Shown: one piece after another, positions 25,406-35,267 of the stretch | Position numbering within the stretch: position 1 is the first letter of the stretch | Layout of the letters: each line of letters begins with the position of its first letter | Assembly: GCF_003443895.1 (NCBI RefSeq) | Contig: NZ_QQOA01000002.1 | Coordinates: 62,001 to 126,000 of the forward strand | Reading direction: 5' to 3' | DNA length: 64,000 bases | From: Paraburkholderia phosphatilytica | GTDB lineage: Bacteria > Pseudomonadota > Gammaproteobacteria > Burkholderiales > Burkholderiaceae | Position numbers and translations under genes: made by a program | The notes under the pieces: generated by a model | Told to the model about the DNA's origin: nothing | The model's input: the letters and a program-made list of their open reading frames with translations, nothing else | Databases searched by the model: none

Positions 25406-26800
25406 ATGCGTTACGCGCAATCATGGAACCCCGCTTCCACCGCGGCCGCTCCGCAGGACCGCAGCGTCCATCAGCCCGACCGCGAGGCCGCGAACTCGAA
25501 CCTGCTGAAACGCGCGATCGCCGCTGCCGCGCTCGGCAATGCGACCGAATGGTTCGACTACGGCATCTACGCGTACGGCCTCGCCTACATTTCAGCCGCG
25601 CTGTTTCCCGGCAACGCCGCGAGCGCGACGCTGTTCGCGCTCGGCACGTTTGCGATCTCGTTCCTGATCCGTCCGCTCGGCGGCCTTTTCTGGGGCCCGC
25701 TCGGCGACCGTCTCGGCCGCAAGCGCGTGCTCGCGCTGACCGTGCTGATGATGTCGGCCGCGACGCTGCTGGTCGGCGTGATTCCGCCCTATTCGAGCGT
25801 CGGCTGGATCGCGCCCGCTGCATTGATCGTGCTCCGAATGATTCAGGGCTTCTCGACTGGCGGCGAATACGGCGGCGCGGCGACCTTCATGGCCGAATAT
25901 GCGCCGGACAAACGCCGTGGCTTTTGCGGCAGCTTCCTCGAATTCGCAACACTCGCGGGCTTTTCGCTCGGCGCGCTGCTGATGCTCGGCTTCTCGCTGC
26001 TGCTCGGCGATCACGCGATGCACTCGTGGGGCTGGCGTCTGCCGTTCTTCGTCGCGGCGCCGCTGGGTCTCGTCGGCTTCTATCTGCGTTCGCGTCTCGA
26101 GGAAACACCGGTGTTCCGCGAACTCGAAGAGCAGGCCGCGCACGAGAAGCACGCGCCGGTGCCGCTGAAGGAGCTGTTCGCGCACTATACCAGGCCGTTG
26201 CTGCTGCTCGGCGGTCTCGTCGTCGCGCTCAACGTGGTGAACTACGTGCTGCTCGCGTATATGCCGACCTTCATGCACAGCCAGCTCGGCGTGAGCGAAA
26301 ACCTGTCGCTGCTGATTCCGCTGATCGGCATGCTCACGATGATGGCGTTCCTGCCGCTCGCCGGTGCGCTGTCCGATCGCTTCGGCCGAAAGACGATGTG
26401 GTGGTTCTCGCTCGTCGGCCTGTTCGTCGCAGCGCTGCCGATGTTCGTGCTGATGCATCATGGCGTGATGGGTGCGTTCATCGGCTTCGCGGTGCTGGGT
26501 CTGCTGTACGTGCCGCAGCTCGCGAGCATCTCGGCCATGTTCCCGGCGATGTTCCCGACCCACGTACGCTATGCCGGCATGGCGATCGCGTACAACATTT
26601 CGACGTCGCTGTTCGGCGGCACCGCGCCGATCATCAACGACTGGCTCGTCGGCAAGACCGGCAACCCGCTCGTGCCGGCGTACTACGTGATGGCCGCGTG
26701 TGCGATCGGCGCGCTCGCGCTGTGCTTCGTGATCGAAACGAAAGGCTGTTCGTTGCGCGGCCACGCGGTGCCGGGCAAGGAAGAGCACGAGCACGCGTAA
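25406..26800 (+). CDS. MFS transporter, metabolite:H+ symporter (ProP/ShiA/KgtP type)
   Basis: This 464-residue protein has 12 predicted transmembrane helices. It carries the MHS-family start NATEWFDYGIYAYG, the GPLGDRLGRKRVL loop after helix 2, GFSTGGEYGGAATFMAEY in helix 4-5, and RSRLEETPVF at the central loop. The second RxGR-like loop is ALSDRFGRKTMWW. These features define the metabolite:H+ symporter family that imports compounds such as proline/betaine, shikimate, citrate or 2-oxoglutarate. A histidine- and glutamate-rich tail (GKEEHEHA) ends the protein. It is a single-gene unit preceded by a hairpin at 25290-25311. The substrate is not resolvable by eye. Confidence 0.92.
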   Translation: MRYAQSWNPASTAAAPQDRSVHQPDREAANSNLLKRAIAAAALGNATEWFDYGIYAYGLAYISAALFPGNAASATLFALGTFAISFLIRPLGGLFWGPLGDRLGRKRVLALTVLMMSAATLLVGVIPPYSSVGWIAPAALIVLRMIQGFSTGGEYGGAATFMAEYAPDKRRGFCGSFLEFATLAGFSLGALLMLGFSLLLGDHAMHSWGWRLPFFVAAPLGLVGFYLRSRLEETPVFRELEEQAAHEKHAPVPLKELFAHYTRPLLLLGGLVVALNVVNYVLLAYMPTFMHSQLGVSENLSLLIPLIGMLTMMAFLPLAGALSDRFGRKTMWWFSLVGLFVAALPMFVLMHHGVMGAFIGFAVLGLLYVPQLASISAMFPAMFPTHVRYAGMAIAYNISTSLFGGTAPIINDWLVGKTGNPLVPAYYVMAACAIGALALCFVIETKGCSLRGHAVPGKEEHEHA

Positions 26801-27115
26801 GGGTGGTTTTTGGGCGCTGCCGCGGCGGGTGTCGCGGTGGCAGCTCTCCGGCGACGTCGGTCGGACCTTTCCATCGCGTCGACATCGAATTTCCCACCAC
26901 GGCGGCATCTTCAGCGATCAACCGGATTGCCGTGGCTGCCAGCCACCGTTCCTTTTGCCTCTCCGGCCAGCCTGCGGCGCATTTGCCGGGCCTCACCCAA
27001 GACTGCCCCACAGGGGCCCGCTGTCCGGGCAACGTCTCCCCAGAACTCCCGGACGGTTGATCGACAACCCGCGGTTGCTTATCATCACATTTCGTTGATA
27101 TGCGAGGGGATGTTC
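26801..27115. other. Intergenic region without a recognised gene
   Basis: The 315 bases between the MFS gene and mntA contain no frame with family features. A weak imperfect inverted repeat near 26815-26842 (GCTGCC arms) might help transcription stop. The last 50 bases are AT-richer and probably hold the mntA promoter. Confidence 0.5.
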
Positions 27116-27406
27116 ATGCGGCCGTCAGAAGTGCTCGACACGAAGCGAAGCGCAGTGCGCGAGGCGACCGGTCGTTTCCGCGCGGCCAATCCGCGCGTGT
27201 TTGGATCCGTTTTGCACGGAACTGACCAGGACGGCAGCGACCTCGACCTGCTGGTGGATGCGCTGCCCGGCGCGACGCTGTTCGACCTCGGCGGCCTGCA
27301 GGACGAACTGGAATCGTTGCTCGGCGTTCATGTCGATCTGTTGACTCCGGCTGATCTGCCGCCAAAGTTCCGAGCCAAAGTCCTTGCCGAGGCGCGACCG
27401 GTATGA
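27116..27406 (+). CDS. MntA-type nucleotidyltransferase antitoxin
   Basis: This 96-residue minimal nucleotidyltransferase carries GSX10DXD (G30, S31, then D42 and D44) with a third acid expected at D75-region (VHVDLLTP). MntA antitoxins inactivate HepT toxins by adding AMP groups to the tyrosine of the RX4HXY motif. The ATG at 27116 was chosen because GAGGGG lies seven bases before it; an ATG six bases earlier is too close. Its stop overlaps the start of the hepT frame as ATGA. The catalytic residues are intact although the toxin partner is broken. Confidence 0.88.
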   Translation: MRPSEVLDTKRSAVREATGRFRAANPRVFGSVLHGTDQDGSDLDLLVDALPGATLFDLGGLQDELESLLGVHVDLLTPADLPPKFRAKVLAEARPV

Positions 27407-27774
27407 CCGAAAACCGCCTGCCCGACTACCTCGATCACATGCAGCAGGCAGCGACGAATGCGTGCGACTTCGCGAAAGGATTGGCCAAGGACGATTTCCT
27501 CGCCGACAAGCGTACGTAGCAGGCCGTAATCATGAGCCTCGTTATCATCGGTGAGGCAGCCACAAAAGTGATGGAAGGATACGCGGCGTTCGCCGAGGCA
27601 CATCCGGAAATCCCGTGGCGCAGTATGCGAGGCATGAGAAACCGCATTGCTCACGGCTACTTCGACATCAACCTCGACGTCGTGTGGGACACCGTGCAAA
27701 CGGCTTTACCGACCTTACTCGAGCATTTACTGGTCGCACGTCCCGACAGCGACGACGGTCACGCGAATCCTTGA
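27403..27774 (+). pseudogene. HepT (HEPN RNase) toxin gene with an in-frame stop
   Basis: The frame begins MTENRLPDYLDHMQQA and reaches FLADKRT, then meets TAG at 27517-27519 before continuing QAVIMSLVIIGEAATKV. HepT proteins normally read DKRTQQAV here, so a CAG-to-TAG change is the simplest explanation. The rest of the frame (to 27774) is intact and keeps the HEPN catalytic motif RNRIAHGY (RX4HXY, R79, H84, Y86 in uninterrupted numbering). Internal initiation at the ATG 27532 could make an 80-residue fragment with the motif but without the first helix and a half. The module is probably a disabled toxin with a live antitoxin. Confidence 0.85.
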
Positions 27775-28039
27775 CGCGCGCCGCGTAGCTTGAATCGCGT
27801 TGATCAAACCTCCCCGTCGCCCGACATCGGGGCATAGCGCAGAAGACGTGCCCTCACGTCAGACTCAGCTACACTTAACCGTTTCCCATCGGGGCACGCA
27901 CCCGGGCCGATACTGGTTGAATCCCGGCCCGCCTGCCCTCACATCGCTGGAGTATGGCCGCAAGCGTCGCGAGGGCCGGAACCCAAACGCCTTCGCGCCC
28001 CACTCCCCGTGTTCGGAACGAAAAGGACGCACAACCGGG

Positions 28040-28393
28040 ATGCACAACCGCGATATCGATTCGATGCCCGACGGACGCGCCGACCTGCTCTGCTTTCTAG
28101 TGGCAACGGCCGCGGCGTCGTACGCGCTGACCCAGGAGTGGCGCGTCGACCATGTGGTCGCGAACTGCCGCGCGTGGCTCGCGCGGCACGTGGTGTCGAT
28201 GGACTGGCTCGAGCGCCTGACGATCGGCCAGCTGGCCATCCGCATCGCCGATCGCGAACTGCTGGACGCCGGTATCGCGGTGCGCCTGTCGAGCGTCCAG
28301 GCACTGTTTACCGAAGAAATGGGGCTCAACTATTCGAGCACCATGATCCAGCGGATGCTCAACCTCTGCCGCGAACGCACCGAATCGCGCTAG
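28040..28393 (+). CDS. Hypothetical protein, 117 aa
   Basis: This small protein is probably cytoplasmic. It has a moderately hydrophobic N-terminal half (ADLLCFLVATAAASYAL) and a helical second half with LTIGQLAIRIADRELLDAGIAVRLSSVQALFTEE and NYSSTMIQRMLNLCRE. I do not recognise the family. The start at 28040 is the first ATG that gives a compact product; no strong ribosome-binding site precedes it, so the start is uncertain. Codon use matches the neighbouring genes. It converges on the large hybrid kinase gene with only 16 bases between stops. Confidence 0.6.
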   Translation: MHNRDIDSMPDGRADLLCFLVATAAASYALTQEWRVDHVVANCRAWLARHVVSMDWLERLTIGQLAIRIADRELLDAGIAVRLSSVQALFTEEMGLNYSSTMIQRMLNLCRERTESR

Positions 28394-28409
28394 GCTCCGC
28401 GCGCCCGCC

Positions 28410-31400
28410 TCACCCCAGCCTCGGCATCCACACCCGCAAGAGCGAATACAGCTTGTCGACGTCGATCGGCTTCGCGAGGTAGTCGCTCGCGCCCGCATCG
28501 AGACACTGCTCCTGATCGTCGCGCATCGCCTTCGCGGTGATCGCGATCACCGGCAGCTTGCGCAGGCGCGGCGTGGCGCGAATGCGCCGCGTCGCCTCGA
28601 TGCCGTCCATGCCCGGCATCATCACGTCCATCAGCACGATGTCGATATCGGGCACACGCTCGAGCACGTCCAGTGCCTCGATGCCGTTGCGCGCGATCTG
28701 CACGTGGATGCCCTGATGTTCGAGCGCGCTGCTGAGCGAGAACAGGTTGCGGATGTCGTCGTCGACGAGCAGCACCTTGCGGCCATCCAGCGCGCGATCG
28801 CGTGCGCGCGACACGTCGAGCATCGTGCGCCGGTCGCTGGAGAGACTCGTCTCCACCTGATGCAGGAACAGCGTGACTTCGTCGAGCAGCCGTTCAGGCG
28901 AACGCGCGCCCTTGATGATGATCGACTGCGAATAGCGCATCAGCTCCGCTTCCTCGTGCTCGGCGAGGCTGCGTCCCGTGTAGATGATGACGGGCGGAAA
29001 CGAATGGTTGTCCGCTTCCGTCATTCGCTGCAGCAGCTCGCCGCCCTGCATGTCGGGCAGCTTCAGGTCGACGATCATGCAGTCGAAGATCGTCGACTTC
29101 AATGCATCGAGCGCCTGCTGGCCGGAATCGACGGCCTTCACCACCACGTCTTCCTCGCTGATCAGCTGCACGATGCTGTCGCGCTGCCGCGCGTCGTCTT
29201 CCACCACCAGCACCTGCTTGACCGCCTGCCGGCTGCGCGCCTCCAGCCGCTCGAAGATCACGGCCAGCTGCTCGCGCGTGGTCGGCTTCATCGCATAGCC
29301 GATCGCGCCCAGCTTCAAAGCGGTCTCGTTGCGGTCGTACGCGGACACCGCGTGCACCGGAATGTGCCGCGTGCGCGGATTCGCCTTCAGCTCCTGCAGC
29401 ACCGAAAGCCCCGAGCGGTCCGGCAGGCCGATGTCGAGCAGCACCGCGTGCGGCTGGTAGTGCTCCGCGAGCTTCAGGCCATCCGCACCGGTGGTCGCGA
29501 CGATGCAGCGGTAGCGCAGGTCGTGCGCGAGATCGAGCAGCGCCTGCGCGAACTCGGTGTCGTCTTCGATCGCGAGTACGAGACGGCGGTCGCCGGGATC
29601 GAGATCGCGGTCGTCGGCGATCGTTGCGGCGGGCAGGTCCATTGACGCGACCACCCGCTCGCCAGGCAGCGCGGCTCCGATGGCCGGCGTGAATTCCAGC
29701 TGATGCGCAGCCGAAGCCTCCGGCGATGTGGTGGACGGCGCCACGGCATCGACCAGCGCCGTCGCGGCCGCCGCCGCGGCGAGCGCCGCGCTCGCGTGGA
29801 CCGGCAGCGTCAGCGTGAAGGTGCTGCCCGCGCCCGCCTCGCTCGTCGCCGTAACGGCGCCGCCGAGCAGCGCGGCGAGGCTGCGCGAGATCGACAGCCC
29901 GAGCCCGGTGCCGCCGTACTGGCGGCTCGTCGTACCGTCCACCTGCTGGAACGCCTCGAAAATCGACTCCATGTGCTTCGGCTCGATGCCGATGCCGGAG
30001 TCCTGCACGGTGAAACGCACGGTATCGGCGCTGTCCATGCCGAGCGTGAGCGCGACGAAGCCCTTGTCCGTGAACTTGATCGCGTTCGACAGCAGATTCT
30101 TCAGGATCTGCGCGAGACGCCGCCCGTCGGTCGCGATCGTCGCGGGCGTGCCGGGCAGGCGTTGCACGGTGAACGCGAGCTGCTTCTGTTTCGCCATCGG
30201 CTCGAAGGTGCGGCGCATCGTGTCGAGCAGCGTGTCGAGCGGCAGCGTTTCGAGCTGCAGGTCGAGCTTGCCGGCTTCGACCTTCGAGAGGTCGAGAATG
30301 TCGTTGATCAGGGTCAGCAGGTCGTTGCCGGCCGAGTAGATCGTCGACGCATACTTGACCTGCTCGTCGGTGAGGTTGCCGCCCTTGTTGTCGACGAGCA
30401 GCTTCGACAGGATCAGCGAACTGTTGAGCGGCGTGCGCAGTTCGTGCGACATGTTCGCGAGGAACTCCGACTTGTAGCGGCTCGCGCGCTGCAGATCCGC
30501 CGCGCGTCGCTCCAGTTCCAGCTGCGCGAGATTGAGCTCGCCGTTCTTCTCGTCGAGCAGGCGCGCCTGTTCCGACAGATGATCGTTGGCCTGTTCGAGT
30601 TCGGCCTTCTGGTTCGCGAGATAGGCGCGCGATTCGACCAGCGCCGAGGTCTGCTGCTCGAGCTCCTCGTTCGAGGTGCGCAGCTCTTCCTGCTGCATCT
30701 GCATTTCTTCATTCAGCTGCTGCGTCTCTTCGAGCGCGCGTTGCAGACGCTCTCGATACTGCGCCGCCTCGACGAAGCCGCCGATGTTCGCCGCGACGAG
30801 CTTCAGGAATTCGCTGTCGCGCTCGGCAACCGGATGCATGAAGCCAAGTTCGACGACGCCGTTTGGCGTGCCGCCGTTCTCCACCGGTAGCACCGCGACG
30901 CTCGCGGGCACCGCTTCGCCCAGCGCCGAACTCACCTTCCAGTAGCTCGCCGGCACGCTGTCGATCACCATCAGCCTGCGTGTCGCGACCGCCTGGCCGG
31001 CGAGATTCGCCGCACCGCTCAGGCTGGCCGGTGCATTGGCCGCCGCGCCGCCGCCGATGAGCGCGGTGCGCTGCAGTTCACCGTCCCGGTTGCGGACGTA
31101 GAACGCGGCTACCGGCGCGTCGAGATATTCGGCAAGAAATTCCAGTACCGCCTGGCTCAATGCCGGTAGCGATTGCCGCCCGATCACGCGATCGTTGAGC
31201 TGGGTCTGCCCGGTGCGCAGCCACGCCTGCTCCTGCAGGCGCGCGGTCTGCAGTTCGTGCTCGCCGAGCGCCGCGTCGTACGCGCCCGACAGCTGCGTGA
31301 GTTCGCGCCGCCCGAACCACGCGAGCAGCGCGGACAGCGACAGGCTAATGACGAGGAACACCGCGACCGTGATGGTCGTCAGGTCGCGCGACGACGCAAC

Positions 31401-31928
31401 GCGTTCGAGGCGCAGCGTCTGCTCGATGTTCAGGAACATCTCCAGCTCTCGGCTGGTTTCCTTGCGTTCCGCGTTTCCCGGGCCTGTCGCGAGGAGCGTC
31501 GTCACGTTCGAGCCCGCGCGCCGCTCGGCGATCAGGCGGTCGGCGACCTGGTCCCACTGCTGCTGCAGCGCGCCGATGCGGATCATCCGGTCGACCTGCG
31601 GCGCGTTGTCGTCGACGAGTTTCGCGAGCGACGCGATTTCCGCCGTGAGCTTCGGCCGCGCGGTGTTGAAGGTGTCGAGGTACGCGTTGTCGCCCGTCAG
31701 CAGAAAGCCGCGCAGCGCGCTTTCCTTGTCGCCGACGAGCCCCGCGATCTCCTGCGCGTCGCCGATCACGCGCTCCGAATGGTCGACCCAGTTCAGCGCG
31801 GATAGCAGGTACAGCACGAGAGCGAGAAAGGTGATCGCGGTGGCGATACCGGCGCCGAGCGGCAGCGCGATGTTGCGTTGAAGGATGCGGCGAAACGCGG
31901 TCTGGTCGATGCGGGTGCGGGTCAGCAT
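28410..31928 (-). CDS. Hybrid sensor histidine kinase with CHASE3-like, GAF and three receiver domains
   Basis: This is a 1172-residue membrane signalling protein. Two transmembrane helices (about 24-45 and 185-205) flank a CHASE3-like helical sensor. A GAF domain (about 245-390) and a long coiled coil (390-485, EEMQMQQEELRTSNEELEQQ) follow. The kinase core has the H-box FLANMSHELRTPLN (H495), an N-box NLLSNAIKFTD and a GGTGLGLSIS lid. Three receiver domains complete it: about 815-930 (AVLLDIGLPD), 940-1060 (CMIVDLKLPD) and 1080-1172 (IVLMDVMMPG), each with a phospho-acceptor aspartate. It is transcribed alone, with no partner regulator nearby, so phosphate must pass to an unlinked output or act through the receivers. 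Confidence 0.9.
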   Translation of the reverse strand: MLTRTRIDQTAFRRILQRNIALPLGAGIATAITFLALVLYLLSALNWVDHSERVIGDAQEIAGLVGDKESALRGFLLTGDNAYLDTFNTARPKLTAEIASLAKLVDDNAPQVDRMIRIGALQQQWDQVADRLIAERRAGSNVTTLLATGPGNAERKETSRELEMFLNIEQTLRLERVASSRDLTTITVAVFLVISLSLSALLAWFGRRELTQLSGAYDAALGEHELQTARLQEQAWLRTGQTQLNDRVIGRQSLPALSQAVLEFLAEYLDAPVAAFYVRNRDGELQRTALIGGGAAANAPASLSGAANLAGQAVATRRLMVIDSVPASYWKVSSALGEAVPASVAVLPVENGGTPNGVVELGFMHPVAERDSEFLKLVAANIGGFVEAAQYRERLQRALEETQQLNEEMQMQQEELRTSNEELEQQTSALVESRAYLANQKAELEQANDHLSEQARLLDEKNGELNLAQLELERRAADLQRASRYKSEFLANMSHELRTPLNSSLILSKLLVDNKGGNLTDEQVKYASTIYSAGNDLLTLINDILDLSKVEAGKLDLQLETLPLDTLLDTMRRTFEPMAKQKQLAFTVQRLPGTPATIATDGRRLAQILKNLLSNAIKFTDKGFVALTLGMDSADTVRFTVQDSGIGIEPKHMESIFEAFQQVDGTTSRQYGGTGLGLSISRSLAALLGGAVTATSEAGAGSTFTLTLPVHASAALAAAAAATALVDAVAPSTTSPEASAAHQLEFTPAIGAALPGERVVASMDLPAATIADDRDLDPGDRRLVLAIEDDTEFAQALLDLAHDLRYRCIVATTGADGLKLAEHYQPHAVLLDIGLPDRSGLSVLQELKANPRTRHIPVHAVSAYDRNETALKLGAIGYAMKPTTREQLAVIFERLEARSRQAVKQVLVVEDDARQRDSIVQLISEEDVVVKAVDSGQQALDALKSTIFDCMIVDLKLPDMQGGELLQRMTEADNHSFPPVIIYTGRSLAEHEEAELMRYSQSIIIKGARSPERLLDEVTLFLHQVETSLSSDRRTMLDVSRARDRALDGRKVLLVDDDIRNLFSLSSALEHQGIHVQIARNGIEALDVLERVPDIDIVLMDVMMPGMDGIEATRRIRATPRLRKLPVIAITAKAMRDDQEQCLDAGASDYLAKPIDVDKLYSLLRVWMPRLG

Positions 31929-32148
31929 GGCGTCGTTGTCGGTATTGGTTATCGCTGGGCGCTGCAAGCCGGGCAGCGCCGGATCCTCGCGGGTCGGTGC
32001 GACGCGGATACGCGTGCGACAGACCGGCGAAATGATACCGAACGTCGTGAACGATGTCTGCGAACTGCGCGAGATTGGCGTAGGGTGTGCGTTGGGCTTA
32101 CGCGCGAGGCGGGCGGATGGCGGCCGCCCGGGTGGCTGCCGTGTGCGT

Positions 32149-33096
32149 CTAGCGCAGCACGTCGCCGGCGTGATACGACGAGCGCACGAGCGGCCCCGCC
32201 ACCACCTCGCGAAAGCCCATCGCCAGCGCGTCATTGCGAAGCGCGGCGAATGCGTCAGGGCTCACATAGCGCTGCACCGGCAGATGAAACCGCGAAGGCG
32301 CGAGATACTGCCCGAGCGTCAGCACATCGACGTCGTGCGCGCGCAGATCGCCAAACACGGCGCGCAGTTCGTCGTCGGTTTCGCCGAGACCCACCATCAA
32401 GCCGGATTTCGTCAGCACGTTGGGCGCCGCACGCTTCACCTCGGCCAGCAAGCGCAGCGAGCCCGCGTAGTTGGAGCCGGGGCGCGCCGCGCGATAGCGC
32501 GACGGCACCGTCTCCATGTTGTGGTTGAACACGTCGGGCCATGCCGCGGACAACGCGTCGAGCGCGCGCTCGATGCGGCCACGAAAATCCGGCGTCAGGA
32601 TCTCGATGCCGATGCCCGACACGCGTTCGCGCAGCAACGCCACGCAACGCGCGAAATGCGCGGCGCCGCCGTCGCGCAGATCGTCGCGATCCACCGACGT
32701 GATCACCACATAGCGCAGCCCGAGCGCCGCGACCGCATCGGCGAGACGCTCGGGTTCCTGTGCATCGAGTGGATCGGGGCGGCCGTGCGCGACGTCGCAG
32801 AACGGACAGCGGCGCGTGCAGATGCCGCCCATGATCATGAAGGTCGCGGTGCGCTGCCCGAAGCATTCGCCGATGTTCGGGCACATCGCCTCCTCGCACA
32901 CCGAATGCAGCCGATGCTCGCGCAGCACCGCGGCCATCGACGCGACCGTCTCGCTCATCATCGGCCGCGCGCGCAGCCAGGGCGGTTTGGGCAGCGCGTC
33001 GCCATCGCGCATCGGCACGATCTTCACCGGAATGCGCGCAAGCTTGTCGCGGCTGCGCGCGCCGTGCTGGCCAAGCGCGGTGGTGCTCGCGCTCAT
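32149..33096 (-). CDS. lipA: Lipoyl synthase of the acetoin operon
   Basis: LipA is a radical-SAM enzyme that inserts two sulfurs into octanoyl groups on lipoyl domains. The 315-residue protein has the auxiliary-cluster cysteines [12 protein letters not shown] (C67, C72, C78) and the radical-SAM cluster CTRRCPFC (C93, C97, C100). The C-terminal RSSYHAGD carries the serine that ligates the auxiliary cluster. It follows acoC by two bases and is the last gene of the acetoin dehydrogenase operon. It presumably lipoylates the AcoC lipoyl domain. It is probably a second, pathway-specific copy, because housekeeping lipA is normally beside lipB. Confidence 0.93.
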   Translation of the reverse strand: MSASTTALGQHGARSRDKLARIPVKIVPMRDGDALPKPPWLRARPMMSETVASMAAVLREHRLHSVCEEAMCPNIGECFGQRTATFMIMGGICTRRCPFCDVAHGRPDPLDAQEPERLADAVAALGLRYVVITSVDRDDLRDGGAAHFARCVALLRERVSGIGIEILTPDFRGRIERALDALSAAWPDVFNHNMETVPSRYRAARPGSNYAGSLRLLAEVKRAAPNVLTKSGLMVGLGETDDELRAVFGDLRAHDVDVLTLGQYLAPSRFHLPVQRYVSPDAFAALRNDALAMGFREVVAGPLVRSSYHAGDVLR

Positions 33097-33098
33097 CG

Positions 33099-34211
33099 TC
33101 AGCCTCCGAGGAAGTCGTTCAGCAGCCGGTTCACGTCTGATGCAGCCTCCATCTGCACCATGTGCCCCTTGCCGTCGAACACCTTCGCGCGCACGTTCGC
33201 CGGCAGCCCTTCCGCGTGCTGCGCCGGGATCACCTGATCCTGCGCGCCCCAGATCACCTGCACGCGCGGTGCAAGTTCACCCAGTTGCGCGCGGTGATTA
33301 CGCTGCTGCTTCCCGCCTTCGAACGCCGCGGTAGAGATCTTGCGCAACGCGTCGTCGACGCCTTCGAGCCGCTTGTACTTGACGATGTCCTCCACCAGTT
33401 GCCGCGTCACCAGCGATGCATCCGCGAACAGCTGCGCGACGTGCGGCTTCAGCGAATTGCGGCTGTTGCCCGCCACGAAGCCTTCGATATACGCGCGGTT
33501 GATCTCGTCGCCGAGCCCCGCGCTCGCAATCAACGCGAGCGATGCGACCCGCGCGGGCGCCTTGCGCGCAACCGTCATCGCGACGAGACCGCCCATCGAA
33601 TGCCCGATCAGATGCGCGCGCTGGATGTCGCGATCGTCGAGGAACGCGAGCACCGCATCGGCGAGTTCGTCGACGCTGCCGGTTTCCACCGCTTTCGCGG
33701 ATTCGCCGTGCCCCGGCAGATCGAGCGCCCACACTTCGCGATGCTGCGCGAGATCGGCGTGATTGAAGAGCCAGTTGTTCAGATCGCCGCCGAAGCCGTG
33801 GATCAGCACCGCCGGCGTGCCGCCCTCGCCCATCTTCAGAAAACGCACCGTGCGGCCGGCAATCTGCGCTTTCTCCGGCTGCGGGCTGCCGTCGCCGGCG
33901 TCCGCGGAGAGCGGCACGAAATCGCGCTGGAACGTCTCCACCGCGGCATCGATCTCGGCGTCGGTTGCATCGCTGTCCGCGACAACGCCGAGCAGCGCGC
34001 CGATCGGCAGCGTGTCGCCCTCCTGCGCAACCTGCCGGCGCAGCGTGCCGTCGAACGCGCATTCGACGCCCGACGAGATCTTGTCGGTTTCCACGTCGAG
34101 CAGTTCCTCGCCCTTCGTCACCTTGTCGCCGGTGGCCTTGAGCCAGCCGTTCACCAGCCCCTGCTCCATCGACAGGCCCCACTTGGGCATCGTGATCATG
34201 TGGATCGGCAT
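33099..34211 (-). CDS. acoC: Acetoin dehydrogenase E2, dihydrolipoyllysine acetyltransferase subunit
   Basis: This 370-residue E2 component of acetoin dehydrogenase transfers the acetyl group from E1 to CoA. It has an N-terminal lipoyl domain with lipoyl-lysine K44 in [11 protein letters not shown] short linker follows, then an alpha/beta-hydrolase domain with the nucleophile elbow GHSMGG (S205) and the late histidine in FDGKGHMVQ. This hydrolase-type catalytic domain, rather than the classic HxxxDG acyltransferase domain, is the hallmark of AcoC. It lies four bases after acoB. The E3 dihydrolipoyl dehydrogenase is not encoded in this operon and must come from elsewhere. Confidence 0.92.
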   Translation of the reverse strand: MPIHMITMPKWGLSMEQGLVNGWLKATGDKVTKGEELLDVETDKISSGVECAFDGTLRRQVAQEGDTLPIGALLGVVADSDATDAEIDAAVETFQRDFVPLSADAGDGSPQPEKAQIAGRTVRFLKMGEGGTPAVLIHGFGGDLNNWLFNHADLAQHREVWALDLPGHGESAKAVETGSVDELADAVLAFLDDRDIQRAHLIGHSMGGLVAMTVARKAPARVASLALIASAGLGDEINRAYIEGFVAGNSRNSLKPHVAQLFADASLVTRQLVEDIVKYKRLEGVDDALRKISTAAFEGGKQQRNHRAQLGELAPRVQVIWGAQDQVIPAQHAEGLPANVRAKVFDGKGHMVQMEAASDVNRLLNDFLGG

Positions 34212-34215
34212 TGCG

Positions 34216-35220
34216 TCAGCTCCTTGTCTTGCGCACGGCGGCCGCGATCTGCGCGGACGACGGGATGTACAGGTCTTCCAGCACGCTCGCGAACGGCACC
34301 GGCGTGTGCGGCGCGGTCACGAGTTCGATCGGCGCTTTCAGCGCATGGAACGCACGCTGGGCGACGAGCGCCGCGATGTCGGTCGCGATCGAGCAACGCG
34401 GGTTCGCCTCGTCGACGACGATCACGCGCCCGGTGCGCTCCGCGCTCTCCAGGATCGTGTCCTCATCGAGCGGCGACGTGGTGCGCAGGTCGATGACGTC
34501 GACCTGGATGCCGTCCTTCGCGAGCTGTTCGGCCGCATCCATCGACTGATGCACCATCCGCCCGTAGGTGACGATCGTCGCGTCGTCGCCGTCGCGCAGG
34601 ATGTTCGCTTCGCCGAACGGAATCGAGTACGACTCCTCGGGCACGTCGCCCTCGCGCGAATACAGCAGCTTGTGCTCGCAGAAGATCACCGGATCGTTGT
34701 CGCGGATCGCTGAGATCAGCAAGCCTTTCGCGTCGTACGGGTTCGACGGGCACACCACCTTGAGCCCCGGCACGTGCGTGAACAGCGACGTCAGCATCTG
34801 CGAGTGCTGCGCGGCCGCGCGCAGACCCGCGCCCATCATCGTGCGGATCACGACCGGCGTCACGGCCTTGCCGCCGAACATGTAGCGGAATTTCGCGGCC
34901 TGGTTGAAGATCTGGTCGAAGCACACGCCCATGAAGTCGATGAACATCAGCTCGGCCACCGGCCGCATACCGCACGCGGCCGCGCCCACCGCTGCGCCGA
35001 TGAAGCCGCCCTCCGAGATCGGCGTGTCGAACACGCGCCCCGGATACTTGTGAAAGAGCCCTTTGGTGACGCCGAGCACGCCGCCCCATGCGTCCTGTTC
35101 GCCGGGCGCGCCAGCGCCGCCCGCGTTGTCCTCGCCCATCACGATCACGCTTTCGTCGCGTGCCATTTCCAGCGAGAGCGCCTCGTTGATCGCCTGCTGG
35201 TAAGTGATTTTCCGTGCCAT
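34216..35220 (-). CDS. acoB: Acetoin dehydrogenase E1 beta subunit
   Basis: This 334-residue beta subunit of the TPP-dependent E1 component has the transketolase-like pyrimidine domain (YQQAINEALSLEMARDESVIVMGED), the DTPISEGGFIGAAVGAA segment with the glutamate that activates TPP, and a C-terminal transketolase domain (DVIDLRTTSPLDEDTI). It pairs with AcoA to cleave acetoin into acetaldehyde and an acetyl group held on E2. It lies between acoA (47 bases) and acoC (4 bases), consistent with a single transcript. Length and motifs match pyruvate-dehydrogenase-like E1 beta proteins generally; the operon context fixes the acetoin assignment. Confidence 0.93.
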   Translation of the reverse strand: MARKITYQQAINEALSLEMARDESVIVMGEDNAGGAGAPGEQDAWGGVLGVTKGLFHKYPGRVFDTPISEGGFIGAAVGAAACGMRPVAELMFIDFMGVCFDQIFNQAAKFRYMFGGKAVTPVVIRTMMGAGLRAAAQHSQMLTSLFTHVPGLKVVCPSNPYDAKGLLISAIRDNDPVIFCEHKLLYSREGDVPEESYSIPFGEANILRDGDDATIVTYGRMVHQSMDAAEQLAKDGIQVDVIDLRTTSPLDEDTILESAERTGRVIVVDEANPRCSIATDIAALVAQRAFHALKAPIELVTAPHTPVPFASVLEDLYIPSSAQIAAAVRKTRS

Positions 35221-35267
35221 GTCTGTCTCCTTTGGATTCCTGATGGAATGAAGCGTCTTCAGTCCGG

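Noticed and set aside
26810..27115. Extension of the MntA frame by about 100 codons
   Set aside because: The added part has no nucleotidyltransferase features, and a ribosome-binding site precedes the ATG at 27116.
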